DNA of 64,000 bases from Bacteroidota bacterium (GCA_026224775.1 JAMFRP010000022.1:62001-126000); one strand, 5' to 3'; positions 47,266 through 58,100 are shown, counted from the first letter of the stretch. Made by a program: numbers and translations. The notes: generated by a model from the letters alone, not told the origin.

Positions 47266-49845
47266 TTATTCTAGCACGGCATTGAAATCCTTTTTGAATT
47301 CTTCACCATAAATTACTTTATATTCTTTCGTAAAGCTTTCAAATGTATTTTTTGCCAGCGAATGATTGCCGAGGCTGAATAGCGCCTTACATTTGATAAC
47401 CATGGCTTCTTCATTTACCGGATCAAAATAAAATATAAAATTGGCCAGTTCAATTAAAAATTCAGGATCACTGACATGGCCTGAATGGGCAAAATGAATA
47501 TAAGTATCTATTACGTCACTGGATATCTCGGACTTAAAGGGATCAAGCCATTCGTATTCTATGTTTGAAAGAAAGTTTCCGCGTTTAGTAATAGCTGAAA
47601 GGCATTTTATCTTTTCGATATCTAACTCTTTCTTATCTTTCACGATATTTAAATAATCATGATAGTCTATATAGATATGATTATAATCAAAATCAATTTT
47701 CCACTCACCTGTATCTTTCGACAAATGGCAATAGGTCATTTTATCCAGTAAAGCTTTTAATTTTGCAATATTTACCGAACGGTTATTGCGGGCACTTTTA
47801 ATAGATTTATCATACCACAGTATTTCGTTTAGCTTTTCCGAACTAAGCCCGCGTTCCCATTTTATAGAATACAAAAGGACGACTAAAAAAAGCTCTTTTA
47901 CCAAAGGGGTAAAATATTTAGTAATATTTTCTCCCTCCGCGTCAAATACCTGCAAGCCCCCGAATAATAGTATTGCGTTTTTTAATTGTATATTTTGTTT
48001 CGAACCATTTTTAACCGCCACCGGTATCTCTCTGGTTTCTGCCTGGGCAATATTAGCTTGTTTAAAAGGCTCGGTTTCATGTACAGCAACCGCCGGTATG
48101 ATTTTCCTTTTCTTATGATTCCAGTAAAATAATAAAGCAACAATCAATAAAACCAATATGCCAATAATATACCATTTAATGGCACTTTTTACTATTACCG
48201 GCAAACTATGCGTTTCATATGGTGGGCCTAATAAGGTGTAAATATTAACCTTCGTTTGGTTGTTGTCGGTTCTTAAAAGGGTTACGGCAATAAAACGTTT
48301 ACTGGCCGGGCAGTAATAAAGATCAGCAAAAGAATGAACATCATGAAAACTATAAGGAATGATGCTGCCCATAACATCATAATCAGGTTTTGTTAATGAT
48401 CCTCTAATTAACTGTAGTGTAGAATTATACTTATGCTGCGGAAAAATTAAACCGTAATATATTTTTTCTTTTTGGTCAATTACCAGCGAGTTTGCAAAAG
48501 CAAAATCCTGATCATCTGCTTTTAGTTCAAATAATTTTTTAAACGTTTTATCTTTTACTGTAAAACGTACCATGCTGTAAATATTCCTGGGGTCTAATAT
48601 TTGCTGCCCGCTGGTGCTGCCGTAACCACCTAAAATGTACGCGGTATCACCATTAGCTGTTGAACCTAAACCTGCCAGATAACGAGGGGTAAAAAAATCG
48701 CCTTTTGTTTTAACTTTACTATTCCAGTCTCCGGTTTTTAAATGATATTGCTGTACGGTATTTTTGTAGACCAGATGACCATAGCCTCCCAAAAAATATA
48801 ACGATGTATCGGTTTTTGAGAAAAATTTATTCAGCTGCCAGTAATCTGTTACGGGCCCTGTAATGAACTTTTTATTCCATGAATAGTTCTGAAAATTATA
48901 TTTGGAAACGAATTTTTGATCAGGAAAAAAATTATAAAGACTATTATCAAATGGATTATAAATAGACTGGTTGCCCTGGTTCAGCTCTAATTTATCATTC
49001 GGATAAGCCCTATCGTTCCATTTAGCAGTTTTTACGGAATAGGTATACAACGAGTCTGTAGCAATAATATAAACTTCTTCTTTTTCCGGATTAAATGCGA
49101 CACTGGCTACTCCGCTAACTGATATACCCGGAATGGATTGCCAATCCCGATGCATGGCTGCCCCCCATACAGGGTTAACAACAATGCCATCGTTTTGGGA
49201 AATAATTTCATGAGCTACTGTTCCGCCTACCTCATTTAAAGGCCAGCAATATTTCAATTCCTCATTTTCCACGATCTTTATATCCCGTATTTTCATGGGC
49301 GGAGTATCAGTTGTCTGGAATTGGCGATAATTATTTGTGCCGAACAGTATTTTGTAGCAATTGCTCTTTTTTAGATACCGGTCATTCGCGGTAAACATAT
49401 GTTTGCCACAATAAAGTACGATGCGGCCATGCTTGCTGTCCAATCTTATACGTAAATGATTCCATTGGTTAAATAACTTACCGGGATCAATGTCAAAAGC
49501 AATATTTGATAGGCTATCACCTACAATAATGTTAAAATGTTTTTGATTTGCCTCGGCATTATAAACCAGATCAATATTTTGATCGTCATCTCCAATTATC
49601 CTTAGAATATATCCAAAATAAATTGCATGGTTAGGCTGGAACGATATATCAAATGAGACATCAAAATTATCCTGAAAACAAAGGGTTTGATTCGGACTCA
49701 GATCAAGTGATGTTCGTTTGTCCTGAAATACCTCGTGGCTTGAAAAAGTTAGTCCATAGGATTGCCCATAACCGTCATCCGACAACAGGAGTAATGCAAA
49801 AAGAAGACACCATACCAGTTTAAAAATTTTGCAACCCAATCTCAT
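47266..49845 (-). CDS. Membrane-anchored LamG-kelch sensor with cytoplasmic SARP (wHTH-BTAD) output
   Basis: 859 residues from the ATG; a TTG five codons upstream is less likely. It has a signal peptide or anchor (about 7-27), a LamG-like domain (about 35-210), and kelch-like beta repeats (about 235-550, with LYFLGGYG and AYILGGYG). One membrane helix (about 557-576, WYIIGILVLLIVALLFYW) is followed by NHKKRK. The cytoplasmic part is an OmpR/SARP winged helix (about 623-735: LLFGGLQVFD, LSSEKLNEILW, ARNNRSVNIAKLKALLDKM). A BTAD-like helical tail follows (AMVIKCKALFSLGNHSLAKNTFESF). There is no kinase or receiver. It is the only regulator of the third PUL and lies between its SusC3 and GH99-like genes. 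Direct glycan sensing is inferred. Confidence 0.8.
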   Translation of the reverse strand: MRLGCKIFKLVWCLLFALLLLSDDGYGQSYGLTFSSHEVFQDKRTSLDLSPNQTLCFQDNFDVSFDISFQPNHAIYFGYILRIIGDDDQNIDLVYNAEANQKHFNIIVGDSLSNIAFDIDPGKLFNQWNHLRIRLDSKHGRIVLYCGKHMFTANDRYLKKSNCYKILFGTNNYRQFQTTDTPPMKIRDIKIVENEELKYCWPLNEVGGTVAHEIISQNDGIVVNPVWGAAMHRDWQSIPGISVSGVASVAFNPEKEEVYIIATDSLYTYSVKTAKWNDRAYPNDKLELNQGNQSIYNPFDNSLYNFFPDQKFVSKYNFQNYSWNKKFITGPVTDYWQLNKFFSKTDTSLYFLGGYGHLVYKNTVQQYHLKTGDWNSKVKTKGDFFTPRYLAGLGSTANGDTAYILGGYGSTSGQQILDPRNIYSMVRFTVKDKTFKKLFELKADDQDFAFANSLVIDQKEKIYYGLIFPQHKYNSTLQLIRGSLTKPDYDVMGSIIPYSFHDVHSFADLYYCPASKRFIAVTLLRTDNNQTKVNIYTLLGPPYETHSLPVIVKSAIKWYIIGILVLLIVALLFYWNHKKRKIIPAVAVHETEPFKQANIAQAETREIPVAVKNGSKQNIQLKNAILLFGGLQVFDAEGENITKYFTPLVKELFLVVLLYSIKWERGLSSEKLNEILWYDKSIKSARNNRSVNIAKLKALLDKMTYCHLSKDTGEWKIDFDYNHIYIDYHDYLNIVKDKKELDIEKIKCLSAITKRGNFLSNIEYEWLDPFKSEISSDVIDTYIHFAHSGHVSDPEFLIELANFIFYFDPVNEEAMVIKCKALFSLGNHSLAKNTFESFTKEYKVIYGEEFKKDFNAVLE

Positions 49846-50146
49846 TATTAAATTTATCAATAGCCATGCACAAAATCTTATTTAAGTTTTGCCAGGTAAT
49901 TTGTACTATACAGGTTTATAACATCAGCACCTATGTAGGTTTATTAAAAACCGTGCAGATATATTTATAAGTCAAAGTTAAAATGATAATTAGCATTGTC
50001 AATAGCGTGTCATTGAATTACATTTTTGGTAATTCTTGGTCACCTATTTTAATAATTCCCTATCAATCTATTGTTGAATTATAGATTAAAAAACATGCAA
50101 TCGATTACAATCGATTGCATGTTCACATTAAATGATCTTAAAAAAA
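49846..50146. other. Gap between GH99-like enzyme and SARP-type regulator
   Basis: The 301 bp hold the GH99 terminator at their far end and an AT-rich upstream region of the regulator. Two sequences here, AGGTTTATAAC (49912) and AGGTTTATTAA (49937), loosely resemble the SusC3 repeat unit but are not at 11-bp spacing. No TAnnTTTG box was seen. Confidence 0.4.
50092..50123 (-). terminator. Intrinsic terminator after the GH99-like gene, built from two AATCGATT cores
   Basis: 15-bp perfect arms (AACATGCAATCGATT and its complement) with a 2-nt spacer are followed on the minus strand by a run of T. It ends the GH99-like transcript. Each arm contains AATCGATT, so it could also serve as a double repressor operator for the downstream regulator gene. 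Confidence 0.75.
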
Positions 50147-51427
50147 TTATTTGCGTTCAGGCATTTGTGTTGTGCAAGGTATCTTTCCTCTCAGCATTTC
50201 ACCGGCTTTACCAGTTAACCATAAATAATGATCTGTTGGCATGCCTTCGTAATCGAGCAGTTTAAAATTACCAGATGGCGGCGTGTTGGTGCATTTAAAT
50301 ATGGCCGTACCTTCATCCATTTCGTCAAACATGGCTACATAAAGCATACTTACGCCTGCTTTAATGTCCATGCTGATTTGATCCCAATAAAACTTACCTT
50401 TTTGCCGGGGGATTTGCCCGAGCGGTGGGGCTCCGCCAAATTCAGTTTTTCCCAGGTTATACCAGCTAAAGCCCGGATAAATACAGGGTACATAATCCAC
50501 TTTATTTGTTTTACACCAGGCAATATCAGCCTTAACCTGAACAAGGTAACGTTCATTTTCAGCCTGTAATAAGGGGGTAAAACGTTGCACCATCCAGGGC
50601 ATTACAATATCTACCGAACGGATGAGTTTATGCAAATACGGATCGGGCAAACAATCCACATTTAATTCTCTAAAATAAGTTGGCACACCAAGCAGTACGG
50701 CGCACCCGCCATATTTAGGGTCATTCTTTAAAAAGTCAATTAATTTCTCAATTCCGATGTTCCTGATATTGTATAAACGGTCAGGAAAACCTAATCCCCA
50801 GATGGCTACCAAAGGTTTTTGGTGATGATACAAATATGTTTGGTCATTTCCCTGTGAGGTGATCTTGAGGCTGTCAACCAATTGCTTCCAGTCTTCAATA
50901 ATTACTGAACAATCTTCTCCATTAGCTTTAATGCCCGACAAATCATACATAACAGCAATGGCCCTGCCGTATTTTTTTGAGGCAGTTAGTGCATGTCTTA
51001 ATATTACATTTGCTTTTTTCCTGTCCTGCGGTGTACGTATCGTACTGAAAAACCGCTGCATAAATACCCCATCAATACCATACTCTTTCATCCATTTGAA
51101 ATGGACGTCGGTAGTACTTGCGTCCCATGAGCTAAATAACCTGGCAGAAGTGCCGTCAGCATTTTTTATGGTTGTAGGATATGTCTTTTCATATTCGCTT
51201 ACATCGGGCCATAGATCTATATGGATATGATTGCTGTCTACCCTGCCAGATGAAGCATAATGCCCCCAACCTTCACTTGCACCGTCGCCCACACCTCTAA
51301 ACCATCCCTGATAGCCAGCCATAACCAAACCATCATAACTGGGAAACATGGATGTTTTACTGTGCTTACGCTGCGCAAAGGCAGAGAAAGATATCATACA
51401 AAAAAAGAACAGGTAAAATTTTGCCAT
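50147..51427 (-). CDS. GH71/GH99-like glycoside hydrolase
   Basis: 426 residues from the ATG; a GTG three codons upstream is less likely because it lengthens the signal without benefit. A signal peptide (to about 18) precedes a TIM-barrel protein with MAGYQGWFRG, WDASTTDVHFKWMKEYGIDGVFMQRF and YDLSG. The FDEMDEGTAIF motif near the end places E369 and E372 three residues apart, as the catalytic pair of GH99 endo-alpha-mannosidases/mannanases. Enzymatic activity is therefore plausible, unlike in the lipoprotein relative after SusD3. Upstream it shares a sequence element and ATG distance with SusC3. It is the first gene of the minus-strand half of the third PUL. Confidence 0.85.
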   Translation of the reverse strand: MAKFYLFFFCMISFSAFAQRKHSKTSMFPSYDGLVMAGYQGWFRGVGDGASEGWGHYASSGRVDSNHIHIDLWPDVSEYEKTYPTTIKNADGTSARLFSSWDASTTDVHFKWMKEYGIDGVFMQRFFSTIRTPQDRKKANVILRHALTASKKYGRAIAVMYDLSGIKANGEDCSVIIEDWKQLVDSLKITSQGNDQTYLYHHQKPLVAIWGLGFPDRLYNIRNIGIEKLIDFLKNDPKYGGCAVLLGVPTYFRELNVDCLPDPYLHKLIRSVDIVMPWMVQRFTPLLQAENERYLVQVKADIAWCKTNKVDYVPCIYPGFSWYNLGKTEFGGAPPLGQIPRQKGKFYWDQISMDIKAGVSMLYVAMFDEMDEGTAIFKCTNTPPSGNFKLLDYEGMPTDHYLWLTGKAGEMLRGKIPCTTQMPERK

Positions 51428-51455
51428 AGATAGCACTGGTTAAATAAAAATAATG

Positions 51456-51477
51456 TGGTTTATAAATTGATTAGTCT
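51456..51477 (-). promoter_or_regulatory. SusC3-like element upstream of the GH99-like gene
   Basis: TGGTTTATAAA followed by TTGATTAGTCT parallels the first two 11-mers before SusC3 (TGATTTATAAA, TTGGTTATAAA), with 16 of the first 18 bases identical. It starts 29 bp from the preferred ATG, exactly as at SusC3. A common SARP target is inferred. Confidence 0.45.
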
Positions 51478-51493
51478 TTACTGCTAATCAATT
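51465..51493. repeat. 10-bp inverted repeat upstream of the GH99-like gene
   Basis: AATTGATTAG and CTAATCAATT are perfect complements separated by 9 bp. The left arm overlaps the SusC3-like element. It could be a dimer-binding operator; a terminator is unlikely here. Confidence 0.45.
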
Positions 51494-51711
51494 CCAAAAA
51501 AAGCGCTGCCTACTTAATTAATACATAATAAATTATTAATAAGGCGTAGTTTTCGATAATTAGTTTATTTTTTTTTTAGTTAAAACCGAAAAAAGCAGAT
51601 CGCTATTTTGCTAAAAAGCGTTAATTACCATTTCATTAATTTTTTATTAATCAATAATTATAATAACTCTATTTCTTCGTGCTTTAATAAACCCTTTATA
51701 TTCAATTTTAA

Positions 51712-54700
51712 ATGTTAAACTTTATTAAAAGCAACTTTGGTCGCCTGGCTCTTGTTTACCTGGCACTTTTTTGCGGTCTTTCGACCGGCGTGTTTGCGCA
51801 AGCACATTTTACACATGTTTTTGCCCCTACCGATGAATTTGTAAAACCGCAGGAAAAACCCTTCCGCAGCAGCTTATGCCTTAACGGCGAATGGCAGTTT
51901 CTACCAGTTGAAAAAGCAGAAAAATTAGGGATCGACAAAATCAAAAACCCCGACCTGCCTGATAACCCTAATTGGGAAACTACTCCTGTAAAAGTACCAT
52001 CGCCATGGAATGTAAATAGTTTTGCCAGAGGCGATGGCAGCGGCGGTGATTTTCTAACCTATCCCAGCTATCCAAAAAATTGGGAGAATATTAGGGCTGG
52101 CTGGTTAATGCGCAACATTCCTTATAAAAAAGAGTGGAAGAATAAAAGATTAATATTGCATTTTGATGCCATTGATGGTTACACACAAATATTCATCAAT
52201 AAACATAAGGTAGCCGAAAACTTCGAGGTGTTTTTACCTTTTGAAGTTGACATTACCGATGAATTAAAACCGGGACAAGATAACGAGCTGTTAATTTGGG
52301 TGGCCCATGCCCAACTATTTAATCAGCCCGGCAAATATGGCCGCCGTATATATGTTGCAGGTTCTTTTTGGGGCCAGCATGCCATTGGTATTTGGCAGGA
52401 TGTAAACCTGGTGGCTAAACCTATTATAAATATCCAAAATACATTTGTAAAACCATCTTTAACAAAAGATTTACTTACGGTTGAAGCAACCATCACTAAT
52501 ACTTCTGATAAAGCACGCGAAGTAAGTATTTCTGGTGATATATCGCCGTGGATAAACCAGGCAGGCAAGGATGTGATTAGCGCGCCGGAACCTAAATGGG
52601 ATCTGGGTTCAATCGCCCTCTCTTTACCCGGAAACAAAATCATCATACAGCCAAATTCACAGGTAACGGTTAGTTTGAGTGTGAAAGTAAACGGCAGGCT
52701 TAAGGAATGGACGACTGAACATCCTAACCTCAATGGCCTGGTGCTTACACTAAAGGATGGCGACCATGAAATTGACAAGCAATACACCCGTTTCGGTTGG
52801 CGCGAATTTACGCTACAGGGAAGCAAATTATACCTTAATGGCAAACCAATTATACTAAAAGGCGATTCATGGCATTTTATGGGCATACCGCAAATGACAC
52901 GCCGCTATGCATGGGCATGGTTTAAGCTATTGCAAGATAGCCATGCTAACGCCGTGCGCTTGCATGCAGAGCCTTACCCTCAGTTTTACCTGGATATGGC
53001 TGATGAAATGGGTATATGCGTGCTAGATGAAACAGGGATGTGGGCCAGTGACGGCGGACCAAAAATTAACAGCCCTACATACTGGAAAAACAGTGATGAG
53101 CATTTGAAAAGATTTATTTTGCGTGATCGCAACCACCCTGCCGTTTTTGGATGGAGTGTATGCAACGAGAATATGCCGATAGTGCTGAATGTATTCCACG
53201 CGCCTGATTCACTGGTAAAAAGACAAGTAGCTGAAATTAATAATTGGATAGCCATTACGCAGGGATTAGACCCTACAAGGGCGTGGATATCCGGCGATGG
53301 TGAAACACAAGCGATCAATACCATGAATTCGCCTGTTATTATTGGCCATTATGGCGGTTCTGATGAGAATTACAAAAACTTATCGTCCCAAGGCAAGCCC
53401 TGGGGTATTGGCGAATCCGGAATGGCCTATTATGCCACACCACGCCAAACCGCAGAATATAATGGTAACAGATCTTACGAATCGCAACAGGGACGAATGG
53501 AAGGTGTTGCCGATGAAGCTACTAAGCTCATCAATATGTTTAAAAAATATCAGGCCTCTTACATGTCTATCTTTAACCTGGTTTGGTACGGCGTAAAGCC
53601 ATTGGAATTAGGCTTAGCTGACACAACAAGAGCACCTAAACCATCCGACGGTATATTTTTTGCTAAATATCAAGAAGGCCAACCGGGTGTACAGCCTGAA
53701 AGATTAGGGCCATATACAACTACCCTTAACCCGGGATATGATCCTTCCTTGCCACTGTATAAAACATGGCCTCTACAAGTTGCTGTAAGCGCGTCATTTG
53801 TTGATACAACTATGCAGAAAGAGGTAACAGCACCTATTGAAAACGCACCTGTAAACACTAAGGCTGTAATAAACAATGTACTCCTATTATCAACAGATAA
53901 AGATTCTGTTCTGTATAAAACTTTAAGCGATATGGGCGTTTTAGTGAGTACACATCCTGTTAACAACGGGCATAACCTGCTCATTATTGATGGTGAGCAT
54001 ACACCTGCTAATGCTAAATCACTTGCATTACAAAAAACAGTTTTACAACAGGGCGGCAAAGTGTTGATATGGGGCGTTGACCCTTCGACTGTTAAAGCAG
54101 TTAATAAATACCTGCCTTTCTCCCTGGATCTTACTAACAGAAAAGCGACATCATTTATTACCTACGGAACAGACCAGCTAATTAATGGATTAGGCAATGC
54201 CGACTTTTATTTTTCAGAAATATCGGATAAACCAATCATGACCTATGGGTTATCAGGCGATTTGGTAAAGCACAGCGACATTTTACTAGATGCCTGCAAC
54301 ACCGACTGGAAAACATGGAATAAACGCGCAGAGTACCTTAAAACTGCATCTGTATTGCGCAGCGAACGTGAGTATAAACCAGAAGGAAAAGCCCTGATAT
54401 CTATAAACGCGGGGTCGGGTAAAATATATGTTTTTGCTATTGATCCGGCGTTGCTTTCAGGAACATCAATAAGTTTGGTGCGCCGGATGCTGGTTAACCT
54501 GGGTGTTGATTTTACCGGTAAAACAAGCAGCAACACGGCTATTGGCGCTGATAATAAATTACATAATGCTTTGCTGCTTGCTTCATTTGATATATCGGGT
54601 AAGAGCAATGCGGAGATCAGTAAGATAAACCAGTTGAAAGATTTAAAGCCGGAGGATTATTTTGCCGGGAAACAGGTAGGAAATATTTTTTGGGAAAACG

Positions 54701-55089
54701 TTACAAACCTTGATGGTGTATTTGATTTTAGCAAAATACATTTTAACGGACCTACAACAAATGCCATCGCTTATCTGAGTTTTTGGATATACAGCCCGCA
54801 TTCATTAACTAATTTATTATTGGAACCAGACCTGCCCCGCCTGGACATGTATTTAAATGCTGATGACGGGTACCAGGTTTATTTGAATAACAACCTGATT
54901 AAAGAAACCATGAGCGCCAGTGGCTTAACAGCACCTGCACAAGTTATTAAAGCGCTACCACTTGAGAAAGGCTGGAATCATTTTGTAATTAAAACCATTC
55001 AAAAGGGTGGCGAATGGAAACTGGCCGTTGGGTTTGATTGTGATAAAAAGGACTTCCTGAACGAAATTAAAACCACAATTGTACATTGA
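51712..55089 (+). CDS. GH2 family glycoside hydrolase, large
   Basis: 1125 residues with a signal peptide (to about 30). An N-terminal sugar-binding jelly roll (SLCLNGEWQF, about 54-235) and an Ig-like domain precede the TIM barrel. The acid/base is E486 in WSVCNEN and the nucleophile E568 in WGIGESG, both intact. About 450 more residues follow, including an alpha/beta segment resembling a glutamine-amidotransferase-like fold (about 725-800) and a C-terminal beta domain ending in VIKTIQKGGEWKLAVGFD. GH2 covers beta-galactosidase, beta-mannosidase and beta-glucuronidase; the sequence does not decide between them. It starts the plus-strand operon, with GH3 75 bp downstream. Confidence 0.9.
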   Translation: MLNFIKSNFGRLALVYLALFCGLSTGVFAQAHFTHVFAPTDEFVKPQEKPFRSSLCLNGEWQFLPVEKAEKLGIDKIKNPDLPDNPNWETTPVKVPSPWNVNSFARGDGSGGDFLTYPSYPKNWENIRAGWLMRNIPYKKEWKNKRLILHFDAIDGYTQIFINKHKVAENFEVFLPFEVDITDELKPGQDNELLIWVAHAQLFNQPGKYGRRIYVAGSFWGQHAIGIWQDVNLVAKPIINIQNTFVKPSLTKDLLTVEATITNTSDKAREVSISGDISPWINQAGKDVISAPEPKWDLGSIALSLPGNKIIIQPNSQVTVSLSVKVNGRLKEWTTEHPNLNGLVLTLKDGDHEIDKQYTRFGWREFTLQGSKLYLNGKPIILKGDSWHFMGIPQMTRRYAWAWFKLLQDSHANAVRLHAEPYPQFYLDMADEMGICVLDETGMWASDGGPKINSPTYWKNSDEHLKRFILRDRNHPAVFGWSVCNENMPIVLNVFHAPDSLVKRQVAEINNWIAITQGLDPTRAWISGDGETQAINTMNSPVIIGHYGGSDENYKNLSSQGKPWGIGESGMAYYATPRQTAEYNGNRSYESQQGRMEGVADEATKLINMFKKYQASYMSIFNLVWYGVKPLELGLADTTRAPKPSDGIFFAKYQEGQPGVQPERLGPYTTTLNPGYDPSLPLYKTWPLQVAVSASFVDTTMQKEVTAPIENAPVNTKAVINNVLLLSTDKDSVLYKTLSDMGVLVSTHPVNNGHNLLIIDGEHTPANAKSLALQKTVLQQGGKVLIWGVDPSTVKAVNKYLPFSLDLTNRKATSFITYGTDQLINGLGNADFYFSEISDKPIMTYGLSGDLVKHSDILLDACNTDWKTWNKRAEYLKTASVLRSEREYKPEGKALISINAGSGKIYVFAIDPALLSGTSISLVRRMLVNLGVDFTGKTSSNTAIGADNKLHNALLLASFDISGKSNAEISKINQLKDLKPEDYFAGKQVGNIFWENVTNLDGVFDFSKIHFNGPTTNAIAYLSFWIYSPHSLTNLLLEPDLPRLDMYLNADDGYQVYLNNNLIKETMSASGLTAPAQVIKALPLEKGWNHFVIKTIQKGGEWKLAVGFDCDKKDFLNEIKTTIVH

Positions 55090-55164
55090 GATTAATTGAG
55101 GCTCTATAATAACAAGTGTTATAAAGAATATTCAGATATAAATACCCCATACATATAAACCAAC

Positions 55165-58100
55165 ATGAACAAAAGAACAGTCATCACCTTATGTAGCGTA
55201 GTGATGTATTCGCAATTCGCATTTACAAATTACATCCGCGGTAAAGCCGGGCACTATGAACATCAACCACTTAAAGATACAAGCGGCTGTAATTGCGATG
55301 TGGACAAGCAAATAGCCTTGGCACATACAAAAAAAACAACCAAAACTATAACAGTAAAAAAAACTAAACAAACAAATGGCGCGGTACCAAAGTACCTGGA
55401 TCCAAACGTACCCATTGAAGACCGTATTACCGATTTGCTGCCAAGACTTACTCTCGAAGAAAAAGTAATAGAATTAAGCGATAGCTGGGGATCAAAGGGC
55501 ATAGCGAGGTTAAAAATACCCGCTATGTTAAAAACCGAGGGCTTGCATAGTCAATCATATTCTACAGGTGCAACTATATATCCGCAGCCTATATCAATGG
55601 CAACAACATTCGATCCCGAATTGATCAACCAGGTGGGCAAGGCAACCGCTGTTGAAGCCAAAGCAGCTAATTTAAGAAGCAGCTGGTCGCCCGTACTTGA
55701 TGTGGCCAGGGATGCACGTTGGGGTCGTGTTGAGGAAACTTATGGCGAAGATCCCTATCTGGTAAGCCGCATGGGCGTAGCCTGGATAACCGGCTTTCAG
55801 GGAGAAGGCATGATAGCTGTGCCGAAGCACTTTGCAGGGCATGGCGAGCCCCTTGGTGGCCGAGACAGTCACGATGTAGGCCTATCAGACCGTGTGATGC
55901 GTAATATACACCTGGTGCCTTTCCGCGCGGCGGTAGAAGAAGCTCACGTGGGTGGAATAATGGCCGCGTACAGTACATGGAATGCGGTACCCGACAATGG
56001 TTCGACCGAGTTATTGCAAAAGATATTAAGAGAAGAATGGGGTTTTGATGGTTATGTGGTATCAGATTGCAGCGGCCCAGAAAATTTTTTAAATAAACAA
56101 TCAGTCGTAAGTAATCTGGAAGAAGCCAGCCGCATGGCTATTCACGCCGGTGTTGATATTGAATGCGGATCAGCCTATACTAAATCGCTGGCATCGGCAG
56201 TAAAAAAGGGTTATCTTAATGAAAGCGACCTTGACGTTAACCTGCGCAGAGTATTCAGGGCTAAATTTAAATTGGGGCTATTTGAAAACCCTGGTCCGCA
56301 GGAGATGGTTTGGGATAAATTGCCTGCTTATGATACTCCGGAGCATCGCGCGTTAGCGCACGAGGTATCTGTGGAGGGTTCTGTTCTGTTAAAGAATGAA
56401 GCACAATTGCTGCCACTAAAAAAGGACATTAAAACGATAGCCGTTATTGGCCCCAATGCTGATGTAGCTCAAACAGGCGATTATTCGCCTAAAATAGCAC
56501 CAAACCAAATGGTAACGGTATTACAGGGCATAAAATCGCACGTTAGTGCGGCAACCAAAGTTTTATATGCAAAAGGTTGTGATGTACTTTCGTTAGATGC
56601 AAGCAAAATGGCTGAAGCTGTAGCAGTTGCAAAACAGGCCGACGTTGTTGTTTTGGTAGTTGGTGATAATTCTCACCCGGGCGGCGGCGAATCAACCACC
56701 GGCGAAAACCGCGACGGGGCGACTTTAGAAATCCCAGGATTACAACGAGAGCTGATTCGCGAAATACAAGCTACGGGTAAGCCGGTTGTATTGGTTTTGG
56801 TAAATGGTAAACCTTTTACTTTAGCCTGGGAAGCAGAACATATCCCTGCTATACTTGAAACCTGGTATCCGGGCGAAGATGGCGGAAACGCTACAGCTGA
56901 TCTGTTATTTGGCGACAGAAATCCATCCGGGAGGCTGCCCATCACCATTCCGCGCCATGTTGGGCAACTCCCGTTATCATATGATTTCTTACCATCAGGT
57001 CGTAATTACGACTATTACGATATGCCCTTTACACCGCAATACCGTTTTGGATATGGGTTAAGTTATACCAGTTTTAAATACAGCAACCTTGTTATTGTAA
57101 ACAAAAAGAATGATCCGGGATCTGTTACTGTATCAGCCGATATAGAGAACACCGGCGACCGGGATGGTGACGAAGTAGCTCAGCTATATGTTACGGATGT
57201 GCTTACCTCAGTAATTACCCCGATAATACAATTAGAGGGTGTAAGAAGAATATCCTTAAAAAAAGGAGAAAAAAAGACGGTGACCTTCCAGTTAACGCCC
57301 TACCAGCTATCATTACTTAATACCGATATGGTGCGTGTTTTAGAAGCAGGAGAATTTAGGGTACACGTAGGTGGTGCCAGTCCGGAACCACCAACAGGCA
57401 ATGCCCAGTTTAAACAAAGGATGGGCTTTACCAACCCAAGCCAGGGCATATCTGGCGAATTTGAGGTAAACCAAAACTACCAGGCTAATTTTGATTATGT
57501 TTTAAACGTTCCGGCTAATGTAAAGGGGGGAGAAACTTTCCCGGCAACTGTAACTGTTAAAAACAACGGCAACCTGTTGGATATTGCCGATATAAAAATT
57601 TATGGTGATGCCTTACTGGATACACATCGTTTTGAAATTGGCCCCGGCGAAACCAAAACATATACATTTAACATATCGTTATATAAAAGTGGAGCGCAAC
57701 CTATAAGTGTTGTGTTAGGGCAAAAAATAATTTCAAAAATAATACTTGTATCAAAAGCCCCGGCTAAACTGTTGCTAAGCAATGTAAGAACAGCCGTAGG
57801 CGATGATGGTATACTGCATTATGCTGCTACTGCAACCAATAGCGGAAGCGAAAATTATAACAGCCCTATTGATATACAGGTAGAAGGTAAAATAGTTGCA
57901 TCAGAACCTTTGTCATTAGCACCGGGTGAACACCGGGAAGTGAGTATTAATTATGAATTCCCCAACTCGGGCACGTTTTCAGTAAAAATTGGCAGCCAGG
58001 TTTCGCAACAGCTTATCGTACCTGGTGGTGTTAGCCTTGCGTTAAAAGATCCTTTAGTGTACCTCAATTTTAAAGGGGCTTCTAATACTTTCGTAAAAAA

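Larger units (their letters stand above)
51428..51711. other. Divergent region between GH99-like gene and GH2-GH3 operon
   Basis: The 284 bp contain the SusC3-like element and an inverted repeat near the GH99 side. A very AT-rich stretch with T runs (around 51563-51583) lies in the middle. No exact TAnnTTTG box was found for either gene. The shared region suggests joint control of both halves of the locus. Confidence 0.5.
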
